Assembly: GCA_046091905.1 (NCBI GenBank)
Contig: JBJTCN010000009.1
Span: 1-51,982 of the forward strand
From: ZLKRG08 sp046091905
GTDB lineage: Bacteria; Actinomycetota; Actinomycetes; Nanopelagicales; Nanopelagicaceae
Length of the DNA stretch: 51,982 bases
Reading direction: 5' to 3'
Translations under genes and position numbers: made by a program
The notes under the pieces: model-generated
Told to the model about the DNA's origin: nothing
The model's database searches: none
The model's input: the letters and a program-made list of their open reading frames with translations, nothing else
Shown here: in pieces, positions 17,837 to 26,101 of the stretch
How positions within the stretch are numbered: position 1 is the stretch's first letter
Layout of the letters: each line of letters starts with the position of its first letter

Positions 17837-18868
17837 TTATCGAGCAGCCTTACCTTCTTGGTAATCATCTTTATTTGAAGACTTAATCCATGAGAACATC
17901 TTGCGAAGTTCACGGCCCGTAGCTTCGATTGGATGAGATTCACCCTTAGCGCGTAGCACCTTAAATTCAGGTGCACCTGCCTCTTGGTCATCAATAAAAC
18001 GTTTTGCAAATGCGCCTGATTGAATGTCCGCAAGTACTTCCTTCATATGTTGCTTAACTGAAGGATCGATAACGCGTGGGCCAGAAACATAGTCACCGTA
18101 TTCAGCAGTGTCAGATACTGACCAACGCTGCTTTGCAATGCCACCTTCGTACATCAAATCAACAATTAACTTCAATTCATGTAAGCACTCAAAGTATGCA
18201 ACTTCTGGCTGATAACCAGCTTCAGTAAGGGTTTCGAAACCGTACATAACTAATTGAGATGCACCACCACAAAGCACTGACTGTTCTCCAAATAGATCAG
18301 TCTCAGTCTCTTCAGTGAAAGTTGTGAGAATTCCACCAGCACGTAGGCCGCCGATGGCCTTTGCATATGAAAGTGTTAATGGCCAAGCGCTCTTAGTTGC
18401 ATCTTGTTCTACTGCCACAATTACCGGAACGCCACGACCTGCTGCATATTCGCGACGGACCAAGTGTCCTGGACCCTTAGGTGCAACCATACAAACATCA
18501 ACGTTTGCAGGTGGCTTGATATAACCGAAACGAATATTGAATCCATGTCCAAAGAAGAGCGCATCGCCATCTTTTAGATTTGGCAGAATTGATTCGGTGT
18601 AGATATGGCGCTGCACATGATCTGGCGCTAAAATCATAATTACCGTTGATTCTTTTACCGCTTCTGCCACTGAAGTTACTTTTAAGCCTTCAGCCTCTGC
18701 CTTAGCGCGTGAAGGTGAACCTTCTTTAAGTCCGACTCGAACATCTACTCCGCTATCACGCAAGTTAAGTGCGTGTGCATGTCCCTGTGAGCCATAACCA
18801 ATGATTGCGACTTTGCGACCTTGGATGATTGATAGATCTGCATCTTCTTCGTGATACATAGTTGCCAT
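17837..18868 (-). CDS. ilvC: ketol-acid reductoisomerase (class I)
   Basis: This 343-residue protein has the short class I length. The Rossmann motif IIGYGSQGHAHALNLRDSG is near residue 25, and GPGHLVRREY plus metal-binding acidic residues in DLFGEQSVLCGG follow. It isomerises and reduces acetolactate or acetohydroxybutyrate. AAAAAGGAAAAATAACC before the ATG serves as ribosome binding site. It lies 39 bases after ilvN and five bases before serA. Confidence 0.97.
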   Translation of the reverse strand: MATMYHEEDADLSIIQGRKVAIIGYGSQGHAHALNLRDSGVDVRVGLKEGSPSRAKAEAEGLKVTSVAEAVKESTVIMILAPDHVQRHIYTESILPNLKDGDALFFGHGFNIRFGYIKPPANVDVCMVAPKGPGHLVRREYAAGRGVPVIVAVEQDATKSAWPLTLSYAKAIGGLRAGGILTTFTEETETDLFGEQSVLCGGASQLVMYGFETLTEAGYQPEVAYFECLHELKLIVDLMYEGGIAKQRWSVSDTAEYGDYVSGPRVIDPSVKQHMKEVLADIQSGAFAKRFIDDQEAGAPEFKVLRAKGESHPIEATGRELRKMFSWIKSSNKDDYQEGKAAR

Positions 18869-18907
18869 TGGTTATTTTTCCTTTTTCTCGGCTAGTGCTT
18901 GCTGTGA

Positions 18908-19444
18908 TTAATTCTGGTAATCCGCTTGGCGGTCGGTGGACACGGATTGGATATCAAGAGTCTGGTCGGCTAACGCAGCTTTGCCGTGCGCTAAAGCGAC
19001 CACACCTGATTGTACGAATTCGATAACGCCAAATTGCTTTAGCGAATCTAGTAACTCTACATTTAGCGCAGGGGTATTAGTTGCTTCAATAATCAACGCT
19101 TCTTCGGTGTTATCGACAACTTTAGCGCCAAATTTAGTGAGAATTGATTCAACTCTTGGGTCCTGCTTTACCTTAACTAAAACTAGCTCTTCCTGAGTTG
19201 ATTTTGCAGGCTTAATTTCAGTTACGTGAATTACGTTGATTAATTTATCTAATTGACGAATTACTTGCTCGAGCGCATGGCCTTCAACATTTACCACGAT
19301 AGTCATACGTGAAATCGTGGGATCTTCAGTTGGGCCCACGGCAAGTGAATCAATGTTGTAAGCACGTCGAGCAAATAAGGAAGCTACGCGCGCTAAAACT
19401 CCGGATGAGTTATCAACCAAGACTGCCAAAGTATGTTTCGCCAT
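18908..19444 (-). CDS. ilvN: acetolactate synthase small regulatory subunit
   Basis: This 178-residue protein has an N-terminal ACT domain (HTLAVLVDNSSGVLARVASLF) and the C-terminal IlvN domain. It binds valine and activates/inhibits IlvB. The frame opens upstream to 19564 inside ilvB, but MAKHTLAVLV is the family start, with CAGGAG eight to nine bases before the ATG at 19444. Only one base separates it from the ilvB stop. Confidence 0.96.
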   Translation of the reverse strand: MAKHTLAVLVDNSSGVLARVASLFARRAYNIDSLAVGPTEDPTISRMTIVVNVEGHALEQVIRQLDKLINVIHVTEIKPAKSTQEELVLVKVKQDPRVESILTKFGAKVVDNTEEALIIEATNTPALNVELLDSLKQFGVIEFVQSGVVALAHGKAALADQTLDIQSVSTDRQADYQN

Positions 19445-19445
19445 T

Positions 19446-21170
19446 TTAGAGCTCCTGTGAATCCCAATCTGGCGCAGTTTCACGCGCAACCATAATGTCA
19501 TCGTTTGAAGTACCGGCTGCAACCATTGGCCAGACCATTGAATCGCGATTAACGCGGAAATCAATTACTACTGGTTGATCATCGATAGACATTGCCTTTT
19601 CGATTGTGGCATCAACTTGTGACGAATCTTCACAACGAAGCCCAATGCAACCCATCGCATCAGACAGTTTTACAAAGTCCGGCACAATCTTGGAATTTAA
19701 ATCAGTATTTGAATAACGACCCTTATAGAAAAGTGTCTGCCATTGACGAACCATGCCCAGAGATTCATTATTAATAATGGCAACTTTGATCGGAATATTA
19801 TTTAGCGCACAAGTCACCAATTCTTGATTTGTCATCTGGAAACAACCATCGCCATCAATTGCCCAGACCGTAGTATCTGGCGCACCAACTTTGGCACCCA
19901 TTGCAGCTGGCACTGCATAACCCATCGTGCCGGCGCCACCAGAATTTAACCATGTGCGCGGCTTCTCATAATTAATAAATTGCGAAGCCCACATCTGATG
20001 TTGGCCCACACCTGCAACATAAATTGAATCTGATCCAGAGATCTGACCAATTCTTTCAATTACATATTGTGGCGCAAGCGAACCATCTGCAGGTTTGTCA
20101 TATCCCACTGGATAAGTTGCCTTTAATTTATCAAGCGCGCTCCACCAAGCAGCTAAATCTGGTTTCTGTTTGATGGCCGGAATTAGCGCTTTAATAACCG
20201 CTTTTAGATCGCCATTGATAGGTACATCTACGCTGCGATTCTTACCTAATTCAGCTGGATCAATATCCACGTGGATTACGCGCGCTTTTGGTGCAAATGT
20301 TGAGAGTTTTCCAGTTACGCGATCATCAAAGCGAGCGCCTAAAGTAATTAATAGATCTGCCTTTTGTAGCGCAGTAACTGCCGAGACCGAACCATGCATG
20401 CCTGGCATGCCTAAATGTTGACGATGTGAATCTGGGAATGCACCAAGTGCCATCAAGGTAGTTACAACTGGTGCACCAATTTTTTCGGCTAACTCTTTTA
20501 ACTCTGCTGAGGCATTAGATTTAATAACACCGCCACCAACGTAGAGAACTGGTTTCTTAGATTCAGAGATTAATTGAGCAGCATCTGCAATGCTCTGCGC
20601 ATCAGGTTCGCCTGGAATGCGATAGCCAGCAAGTTTGATCTCTTTTGGCCAATTGAAGTCAGTCATAGTTTGTAGCGCATCTTTAGCAATATCAACCAAA
20701 ACCGGTCCAGGTCGACCTGTAGTTGCGATATGAAATGCTTGCGCAACAGCGTTTGGAATATCGCGCGCATCAGTAACTAGAAAATTATGTTTGGTAAATG
20801 GCATGGTGATGCCGCGGATATCTGCTTCTTGAAATGCATCGGTGCCAATTGCAGGGCTTGGAACTTGCCCAGTAATTGCCACCACCGGAACTGAATCCAT
20901 CGCGGCATCTGCAAGTGGTGTAACTAAATTTGTAGCCCCTGGCCCCGAAGTGGCAATACAAACACCAGCGCGACCTGTTACTTGCGCATAACCTTCGGCA
21001 GCATGTCCAGCGCCTTGTTCGTGGCGAACCAAGATATGGCGAATCTTTGAATCGTAGATTGGATCGTAAGCAGGCAAGATCGCGCCACCAGGTAGACCAA
21101 ACATCACATCCACGCCAGCTGCCTCTAGTGATTTCACTAGAGACTGGGCTCCGGTAATCTGATTGCTCAT
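19446..21170 (-). CDS. ilvB: acetolactate synthase large catalytic subunit
   Basis: This 574-residue TPP enzyme has the TPP-activating glutamate in RHEQGAGHAAEGYA near residue 50 and the FAD-fold middle domain. The TPP motif runs from GDGCFQM to NNIP near residues 435-465. It makes acetolactate (valine/leucine) and acetohydroxybutyrate (isoleucine). AGAAAGGAG lies about ten bases before the ATG. Expression is likely controlled by the leader peptide and terminator in the 130 bases upstream. Confidence 0.97.
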   Translation of the reverse strand: MSNQITGAQSLVKSLEAAGVDVMFGLPGGAILPAYDPIYDSKIRHILVRHEQGAGHAAEGYAQVTGRAGVCIATSGPGATNLVTPLADAAMDSVPVVAITGQVPSPAIGTDAFQEADIRGITMPFTKHNFLVTDARDIPNAVAQAFHIATTGRPGPVLVDIAKDALQTMTDFNWPKEIKLAGYRIPGEPDAQSIADAAQLISESKKPVLYVGGGVIKSNASAELKELAEKIGAPVVTTLMALGAFPDSHRQHLGMPGMHGSVSAVTALQKADLLITLGARFDDRVTGKLSTFAPKARVIHVDIDPAELGKNRSVDVPINGDLKAVIKALIPAIKQKPDLAAWWSALDKLKATYPVGYDKPADGSLAPQYVIERIGQISGSDSIYVAGVGQHQMWASQFINYEKPRTWLNSGGAGTMGYAVPAAMGAKVGAPDTTVWAIDGDGCFQMTNQELVTCALNNIPIKVAIINNESLGMVRQWQTLFYKGRYSNTDLNSKIVPDFVKLSDAMGCIGLRCEDSSQVDATIEKAMSIDDQPVVIDFRVNRDSMVWPMVAAGTSNDDIMVARETAPDWDSQEL

Positions 21171-21194
21171 CTGCTGCTTACTCCTTTCTAAATT

Positions 21195-21221
21195 AAAAAA
21201 CCCACTGATTTTTTCAGTGGG
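21195..21221 (-). terminator. intrinsic terminator/attenuator in the ilvB leader
   Basis: CCCACTGA and TCAGTGGG (21201-21208 and 21214-21221) form a perfect 8-base stem with a five-base loop, followed on the transcript by six U. It lies between a Val-rich leader peptide and ilvB, so it is an attenuator rather than an operon end. The hairpin GCGCGT/ACGCGC (21221-21247) immediately upstream touches its 5' arm and may be the competing structure. Confidence 0.88.
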
Positions 21222-21246
21222 CGCGTTTTCCGATTTCGGGCACGCG

Positions 21247-21300
21247 CTATCGAATAACCACCACGACTGACGAAGTTGAAATTGCTAACGCTTTACGCAT
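21247..21300 (-). CDS. ilvB leader peptide MRKALAISTSSVVVVIR
   Basis: This 17-codon open frame has four consecutive valine codons plus two isoleucines and a leucine, ending in TAG where the first leader hairpin begins. It is too short for ordinary gene finding. The amino acids are end products of the operon, the hallmark of ribosome-mediated attenuation. There is no ribosome binding site; a GAGAAT -10 box ends six bases before the ATG, so the leader mRNA may start at the ATG itself. A stalled ribosome on the Val codons (about 21256-21267) would leave the downstream hairpin free; one at the stop codon would cover it. Confidence 0.85.
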   Translation of the reverse strand: MRKALAISTSSVVVVIR

Positions 21301-21306
21301 GGGTGA

Positions 21307-21335
21307 ATTCTCTCTTACAAGTTAGGAAGCGTCAA
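21307..21335 (-). promoter_or_regulatory. candidate promoter of the ilvB operon
   Basis: TTGACG (21330-21335) and GAGAAT (21307-21312) are separated by 17 bases. The predicted start, six bases downstream, is the A of the leader-peptide ATG. The -35 matches five of six consensus positions and the -10 four of six. Confidence 0.6.
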
Positions 21336-21339
21336 TAGC

Positions 21340-21355
21340 TGAGATACGTATCTCA
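21340..21355. promoter_or_regulatory. perfect 16-base palindrome, candidate operator
   Basis: TGAGATACGTATCTCA reads identically on both strands. It lies four bases upstream of the ilvB -35 box and eleven bases after the ilvD stop. There is no spacer, so it suits a dimeric DNA-binding protein better than an RNA hairpin, and no U-run follows. The position fits an activator; the protein is unknown. Confidence 0.6.
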
Positions 21356-21366
21356 AAATACGGACG

Positions 21367-23040
21367 TTAGTCGCAGACTGCGCCTTTGGATGCGCTGCCA
21401 ACTAGCTTCGAATACTTATGAAGCACACCACGATCATATTTATGCGAAAGTGGCTTCCATCCAACTTTCCGCTTCTCCAATTCTGCCGGATCAACAAGTA
21501 AATCCAATTTGCGATTTGGAATATCGATACGCACCAAATCGCCATCTTTAATAAATGCAATTGGTCCACCATCGACAGCTTCTGGTGCCACATGTCCTAC
21601 ACATAATCCAGTTGAACCACCAGAGAAACGTCCATCGGTAAGTAGCAATGTAGATTTACCTAATCCAGCTCCTTTAATAGCACCAGTAATCATTAACATC
21701 TCGCGCATACCTGGACCACCCTTTGGTCCTTCGTAACGAATTACCACTACATCCCCAGCTTGAATGGTGCCATTTTCAAGTGCATCCATCGCTGCTTGTT
21801 CGCGTTCGAAAACTCGAGCTGGACCTTCAAAACTTTCAATTCCAATTCCTGCGGTTTTACAAACTGCACCTTCTGTTGAAAGTGAACCACCTAGAATTGT
21901 GATGCCGACATCTGTAGAAAGTGGCTTATTGATTGCATGCAATACGTTGCCATCTGCAAGTGGTGGATTAATTTCCGCTAAATTTTCGGCCATTGTTTTG
22001 CCGGTTACTGTCAATTCATCTCCGTGTAAATATCCAGCATCAAGCAGCATACGTAACACAACGGGAATACCGCCTACTTTATCGACATCGCTCATTACAT
22101 ATTTACCGAATGGCTTTAAATCACCAAGTAGCGGCACCTTGGAACCGATACGATGGAAATCTTCTAAAGTTAAATCAACTTCTGCTTCATGGGCAATTGC
22201 AAGTAAGTGCAGCACCGCATTAGTAGATCCACCCAATGCCATAACTGCAGTAATCGCATTTTCAAATGCTTTCTTGGTCAAAATATCTCGGGTGGTGATT
22301 CCCTTTGCAATTAAATTAACTACCGCTGCGCCAGCTTTTTCTGCATAGGTATCGCGACGACGATCAACTGCAGGAGGCGCAGCCGAACCAGGTAGCGAAA
22401 GTCCGATTGCTTCTCCAACTGTGGCCATGGTGTTTGCGGTGTACATGCCACCACAAGCACCTTCGCCTGGGCAGATGGCACGTTCAATTTCATCAACGCG
22501 TTCTTGGCTAATCAATCCACGTGCACACGCACCAACAGCTTCGAAGGCATCAATGATGGTGACATCTTTGCCGTCAACTTGTCCTGGCAGAGTAGAACCT
22601 GCGTAAACGAAAACAGATGCCACATCGATTCGAGCCGCGGCCATCATCATTCCCGGTAGAGATTTATCGCAACCAGCAAAGGTAACCATGCCATCAAGGC
22701 GCTCCGCTTGCATCACGGTTTCTACAGAATCTGCAATAACTTCACGTGAAACTAAAGAGAAGTGCATTCCTTCATGGCCCATTGAGATGCCATCAGAAAC
22801 TGAAATTGTTCCGAATTGCATTGGAAAGCCACCGGCATCAATCACACCTTTTCGAGATGCTTTTGCTAGACGATCAAGTGAGAGATTGCATGGAGTAATT
22901 TCATTCCATGAAGAGACAATTCCAATTTGAGGTTTGACCCAATCTTCATCACCCATACCAACTGCACGTAACATGCCGCGCGCTGGTGCGCGCTCTAATC
23001 CATCTGTTACTAGACCTGAGCGTGGTTTCATCTTGGACAT
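21367..23040 (-). CDS. ilvD: dihydroxy-acid dehydratase
   Basis: This 557-residue Fe-S dehydratase of the IlvD/Edd family has cluster cysteines in AGCDKSLPGMMMA and CPGEGACGGMYTANTM, and the C-terminal GRFSGGSTGLCVGHVAPEA. It gives the 2-oxo acids of valine and isoleucine. The frame has an ATG at 23052 too, but that one lies in the -10 box TATGAT; with this promoter the transcript would begin at the ATG at 23040 (MSKMKPRSG). There is no ribosome binding site. It is transcribed toward ilvB but ilvB has its own promoter. Confidence 0.95.
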   Translation of the reverse strand: MSKMKPRSGLVTDGLERAPARGMLRAVGMGDEDWVKPQIGIVSSWNEITPCNLSLDRLAKASRKGVIDAGGFPMQFGTISVSDGISMGHEGMHFSLVSREVIADSVETVMQAERLDGMVTFAGCDKSLPGMMMAAARIDVASVFVYAGSTLPGQVDGKDVTIIDAFEAVGACARGLISQERVDEIERAICPGEGACGGMYTANTMATVGEAIGLSLPGSAAPPAVDRRRDTYAEKAGAAVVNLIAKGITTRDILTKKAFENAITAVMALGGSTNAVLHLLAIAHEAEVDLTLEDFHRIGSKVPLLGDLKPFGKYVMSDVDKVGGIPVVLRMLLDAGYLHGDELTVTGKTMAENLAEINPPLADGNVLHAINKPLSTDVGITILGGSLSTEGAVCKTAGIGIESFEGPARVFEREQAAMDALENGTIQAGDVVVIRYEGPKGGPGMREMLMITGAIKGAGLGKSTLLLTDGRFSGGSTGLCVGHVAPEAVDGGPIAFIKDGDLVRIDIPNRKLDLLVDPAELEKRKVGWKPLSHKYDRGVLHKYSKLVGSASKGAVCD

Positions 23041-23047
23041 AGTGCAA

Positions 23048-23076
23048 ATCATAAGGGCTGATAACCCGTCTTGAAA
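23048..23076 (-). promoter_or_regulatory. candidate ilvD promoter (leaderless)
   Basis: On the minus strand TTTCAA (23071-23076) and TATGAT (23048-23053) are 17 bases apart, and the -10 ends seven bases before the ATG at 23040. The -10 is a five-of-six match; the -35 is weaker. Confidence 0.55.
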
Positions 23077-23100
23077 GTCGTTTATCGAAACTCTTATAAA
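23071..23100 (+). promoter_or_regulatory. candidate promoter of the DHA2 exporter
   Basis: On the plus strand TTGAAA (23071-23076) and TATAAA (23095-23100) are 18 bases apart, leaving a leader of about 30 bases to the TTG start at 23139. The -35 box occupies the same six base pairs as the minus-strand ilvD -35. Confidence 0.55.
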
Positions 23101-23138
23101 CTAGCGGCTGTTGAAATTACTTAAAATCGGAGAAAATT

Positions 23139-24599
23139 TTGAAAATCGTAGCGCCAGAAATTATTTATCGTGATCGTTGGAAGACCCTATTTGTACTTGC
23201 AATATCTCAATTAATGGTCATCCTCGATGCCTCTATTGTGAACATTGCGATTCCTGCAGCTAAGGCAGAATTGGGAATTTCAGATGCTAATCAGCAATGG
23301 ATTGTTACTGCATACACCCTGGCATTTGGCAGTTTGCTATTAGTTGGTGGACGTATCGGTGACTTTATTGGTCGCAAACAAGTTTTCATTATTGGTTTAC
23401 TTGGTTTCGCTGGCGCATCTGCCCTTGGTGGAATTGCCCAAACTCAAGCACAGTTATTTGCAGCTCGAGCGTTGCAAGGCGTTTTTGGTGCGCTACTTGC
23501 ACCTGCGGTGCTCTCAATTCTTAGCGTTACCTTCCTTGATCCAAAGGAACGTGCAAAAGCTTTCGGAGTAATTGGCGCAATCTCAGGTGGTGGCGCGGCT
23601 ATTGGTTTAATTGCAGGCGGAACTCTTACCGAATACTTCTCATGGCGTTGGTGCTTGGGCGTAAATGTGCCGATCGCAATTTTCGCAGGCACTATGGCTG
23701 CCAAGTGGTTACATGAATCTAAATCTGGCGGCGAACATGGCTATGACATCTCCGGTGTAATTACCGCAACTGCGGGCTTGTTCTCTCTTGTATATGGATT
23801 TAATCGCGCGGCCACACATGGCTGGGGCGATACCTCCACTCTAATTTTCTTAGCCGCTGCAGTAGTGCTACTTATAATTTTCTATTTTGAAGAGAAGCGC
23901 GCTAAATATCCGCTGATGCCGTTACATGTTATTAAAGAACGTAACCGTGGTGGTTCATATCTAGGAATGTTAATTGTCGGCGCTGGATTATTCTCAATGT
24001 TCTTATTCCTTGGTTTATATCTGCAAGTAGTTTTGCGTTGGACCCCACTTCATAGTGGTTTTGGATTCCTGCCCTTCTCTATCGGTATCGCGCTAAATGC
24101 AGGCATCGTCTCTAAATTACTTCCTAAAAATGGGCCAAAGCCGCACATGATTGCCGGTTTAATTCTGGCTGCCGCTGGTTTATTACTACTCTCCACAATT
24201 ACACCTACCAGTAATTATTGGACTCATGTCTTTCCAGCTCTAGTAATTATGAGTACAGGTATGGCCAATGTATTTATTCCAGTGACTACAACTGCGTTAC
24301 ATGGCGTTGGAAATAAAGATGCAGGCGTCGCATCAGCGCTAACTAATACCAGCCAGCAAGTTGGTGGCTCACTTGGTACGGCGCTACTAAATACAGTTGC
24401 AACTACGGCAACTGCAAATTACATGGCAGCAAATCAGAAGTTAGGTGATTTAGCGCTGCCAAATGGATTGGTTCATGGTTACACCCAATCATTCCGAGTA
24501 GGCGCGCTATTTCTAGTAGTTGGTGCAATTGTCTTAGCAATTGCAATTAATGTTGGTAAAGATGCGATGGTTGAAACCGAAGGCGTTATTGCGCATTAA
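23139..24599 (+). CDS. MFS exporter, DHA2 (EmrB/QacA) family
   Basis: This 486-residue transporter has about 14 hydrophobic segments. The DHA2 signatures are LDASIVNIAIPAAKAEL in the first segment, WIVTAYTLAFGSLLLVGGRIGD near residues 55-75, and a loop ending in GRK. It probably expels hydrophobic drugs or metabolites with proton antiport; the substrate is unknown. The start is TTG, supported by GGAG six bases upstream. It is one of only two plus-strand genes here, placed between gatB and ilvD, and ends five bases from the gatB stop with no terminator between. A role in exporting branched-chain products is conceivable only by position. Confidence 0.88.
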   Translation: MKIVAPEIIYRDRWKTLFVLAISQLMVILDASIVNIAIPAAKAELGISDANQQWIVTAYTLAFGSLLLVGGRIGDFIGRKQVFIIGLLGFAGASALGGIAQTQAQLFAARALQGVFGALLAPAVLSILSVTFLDPKERAKAFGVIGAISGGGAAIGLIAGGTLTEYFSWRWCLGVNVPIAIFAGTMAAKWLHESKSGGEHGYDISGVITATAGLFSLVYGFNRAATHGWGDTSTLIFLAAAVVLLIIFYFEEKRAKYPLMPLHVIKERNRGGSYLGMLIVGAGLFSMFLFLGLYLQVVLRWTPLHSGFGFLPFSIGIALNAGIVSKLLPKNGPKPHMIAGLILAAAGLLLLSTITPTSNYWTHVFPALVIMSTGMANVFIPVTTTALHGVGNKDAGVASALTNTSQQVGGSLGTALLNTVATTATANYMAANQKLGDLALPNGLVHGYTQSFRVGALFLVVGAIVLAIAINVGKDAMVETEGVIAH

Positions 24600-24604
24600 A
24601 TGAA

Positions 24605-26101
24605 TTACGCTTGACCCAAATGGCCAAGTAGGAGCTCGCGAACTTTCGCAGCATCTGCTTGGCCTTTGGTTTCTTTCATTACTGCACCAATTAACGCGCC
24701 GGCAGCAGGTAAATGCCCGCCTCGAACCTTTTCGGCCACATCTGGCATCGCAGCACAAGCTTTCTCAATCGCTGCAAGTAGCGCGCCATCATCACTAACC
24801 ACTTTAAAACCACGCGCTGAAATTACTGCAGCTGGATTTCCTTCACCATTAATCACGCCTTCAACGACTTGTCTTGCTAACTTGTCGGTTAGCTCGCCTT
24901 TATTGATTAACTCCACAATCTCAGCCACATCTTTAGGTGTAATTGAAAGTTCTTCAACCGCTACTTCTTTTTCATTTGCAATACGTGAGATTTCACCAAG
25001 CCACCAACCACGCGCTTTTGTTGGATCCGCACCTAGATTTACTGTGGCCTCAACGGTGCCAAGTAAATCAGCGTTAATCATTGCGGCCATCTCTTTATCT
25101 GGCACTGACCACGCATCCTTTAGCCGTTTTCTATGTGCTGATGGCTTCTCAGGCAAAGATTTACGAAGCTCTTCTACCCACTCTGCACTTGGTGCAACTG
25201 GTACTAAATCTGGATCTTGGAAGTAACGGTAATCCTCGGCCTGCTCTTTGGAGCGACCGCTTCTGGTGGATCCAGTATCTTCTTGGAAATGGCGCGTCTC
25301 TTGCTTAACTTTCTCGCCCTTTTCTAACAGCTCTGCATGGCGAATCATTTCTCCGCGGATTGCGCGCTCTACTGAACGAAGTGAATTCACGTTCTTAGTT
25401 TCCGAACGAGTACCTAAAGTATCTGAACCAATTAAACGAAGTGAGACGTTGGCATCGCATCGAAGCGAACCTTGTTCCATCTTCACATCTGATACGCCAA
25501 TGCTGCGCAAAATATCTCGCAATTCCGCGACATAAGCTTTAGCGACCTCTGGTCCATATTTTCCAGTGCCCGGAATAATCTTGGTGACAATTTCAATTAA
25601 CGGAATACCAGCGCGGTTGTAATCAAGTAATGAGTAATCAGCACCATGGATGCGGCCAGTAGCGCCACCCCTATGCAGAGATTTACCGGTGTCTTCTTCC
25701 ATATGTACGCGTTCGATTTCGATGCGGAAAGTCTTCGCTCCCTCATCGGTATCGATTTCCACATCCAAATATCCATCGAAACAGATTGGTTCGTCATATT
25801 GCGAAGTCTGATAATTCTTCGGCATATCTGGATAGAAATAATTCTTACGCGCAAAGCGGCTAAAAGGTGCAACTTTGCAATTAAGCGCTAAACCAATTTT
25901 GATGGCAGATTCAATCGCAGTCTCATTTACGACCGGAAGTGATCCTGGTAGACCTAAACAGACTGGGCAGGTCTGAGTATTTGATTCTGCGCCAAATACG
26001 GTTGCACAACCACAGAACATCTTGGAATTGGTATTAAGTTCTACGTGAACTTCTAGACCCATTACTGGTTCGTACTTGGCAATTACTTGCTCGTAATTCA
26101 T
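24605..26101 (-). CDS. gatB: Asp-tRNA(Asn)/Glu-tRNA(Gln) amidotransferase subunit B
   Basis: This 498-residue protein has N-terminal GLEVHVELNT and the zinc cysteines in MFCGCATVF and CPVCLGLPG, then YNRAGIPLIEIVT. The C-terminal YqeY-like tail domain (from about residue 390) ends in LLGHLGQA. It phosphorylates the misacylated tRNA's side chain and receives ammonia from GatA. The ATG overlaps gatA as ATGA. Confidence 0.97.
   Translation of the reverse strand: MNYEQVIAKYEPVMGLEVHVELNTNSKMFCGCATVFGAESNTQTCPVCLGLPGSLPVVNETAIESAIKIGLALNCKVAPFSRFARKNYFYPDMPKNYQTSQYDEPICFDGYLDVEIDTDEGAKTFRIEIERVHMEEDTGKSLHRGGATGRIHGADYSLLDYNRAGIPLIEIVTKIIPGTGKYGPEVAKAYVAELRDILRSIGVSDVKMEQGSLRCDANVSLRLIGSDTLGTRSETKNVNSLRSVERAIRGEMIRHAELLEKGEKVKQETRHFQEDTGSTRSGRSKEQAEDYRYFQDPDLVPVAPSAEWVEELRKSLPEKPSAHRKRLKDAWSVPDKEMAAMINADLLGTVEATVNLGADPTKARGWWLGEISRIANEKEVAVEELSITPKDVAEIVELINKGELTDKLARQVVEGVINGEGNPAAVISARGFKVVSDDGALLAAIEKACAAMPDVAEKVRGGHLPAAGALIGAVMKETKGQADAAKVRELLLGHLGQA

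Noticed and set aside
17389..17886. Plus-strand open frame (165 codons) opposite serA and the ilvC end
   Set aside because: Spans two real genes on the other strand and resembles no protein family I know.
21764..22348. Plus-strand open frame (194 codons) antisense to ilvD
   Set aside because: No recognisable motif and full overlap with a conserved gene; a codon-usage shadow.
24666..25226. Plus-strand open frame (186 codons) antisense to gatB
   Set aside because: Same reason: low-complexity Ser/Ala-rich translation opposite a well-conserved protein.
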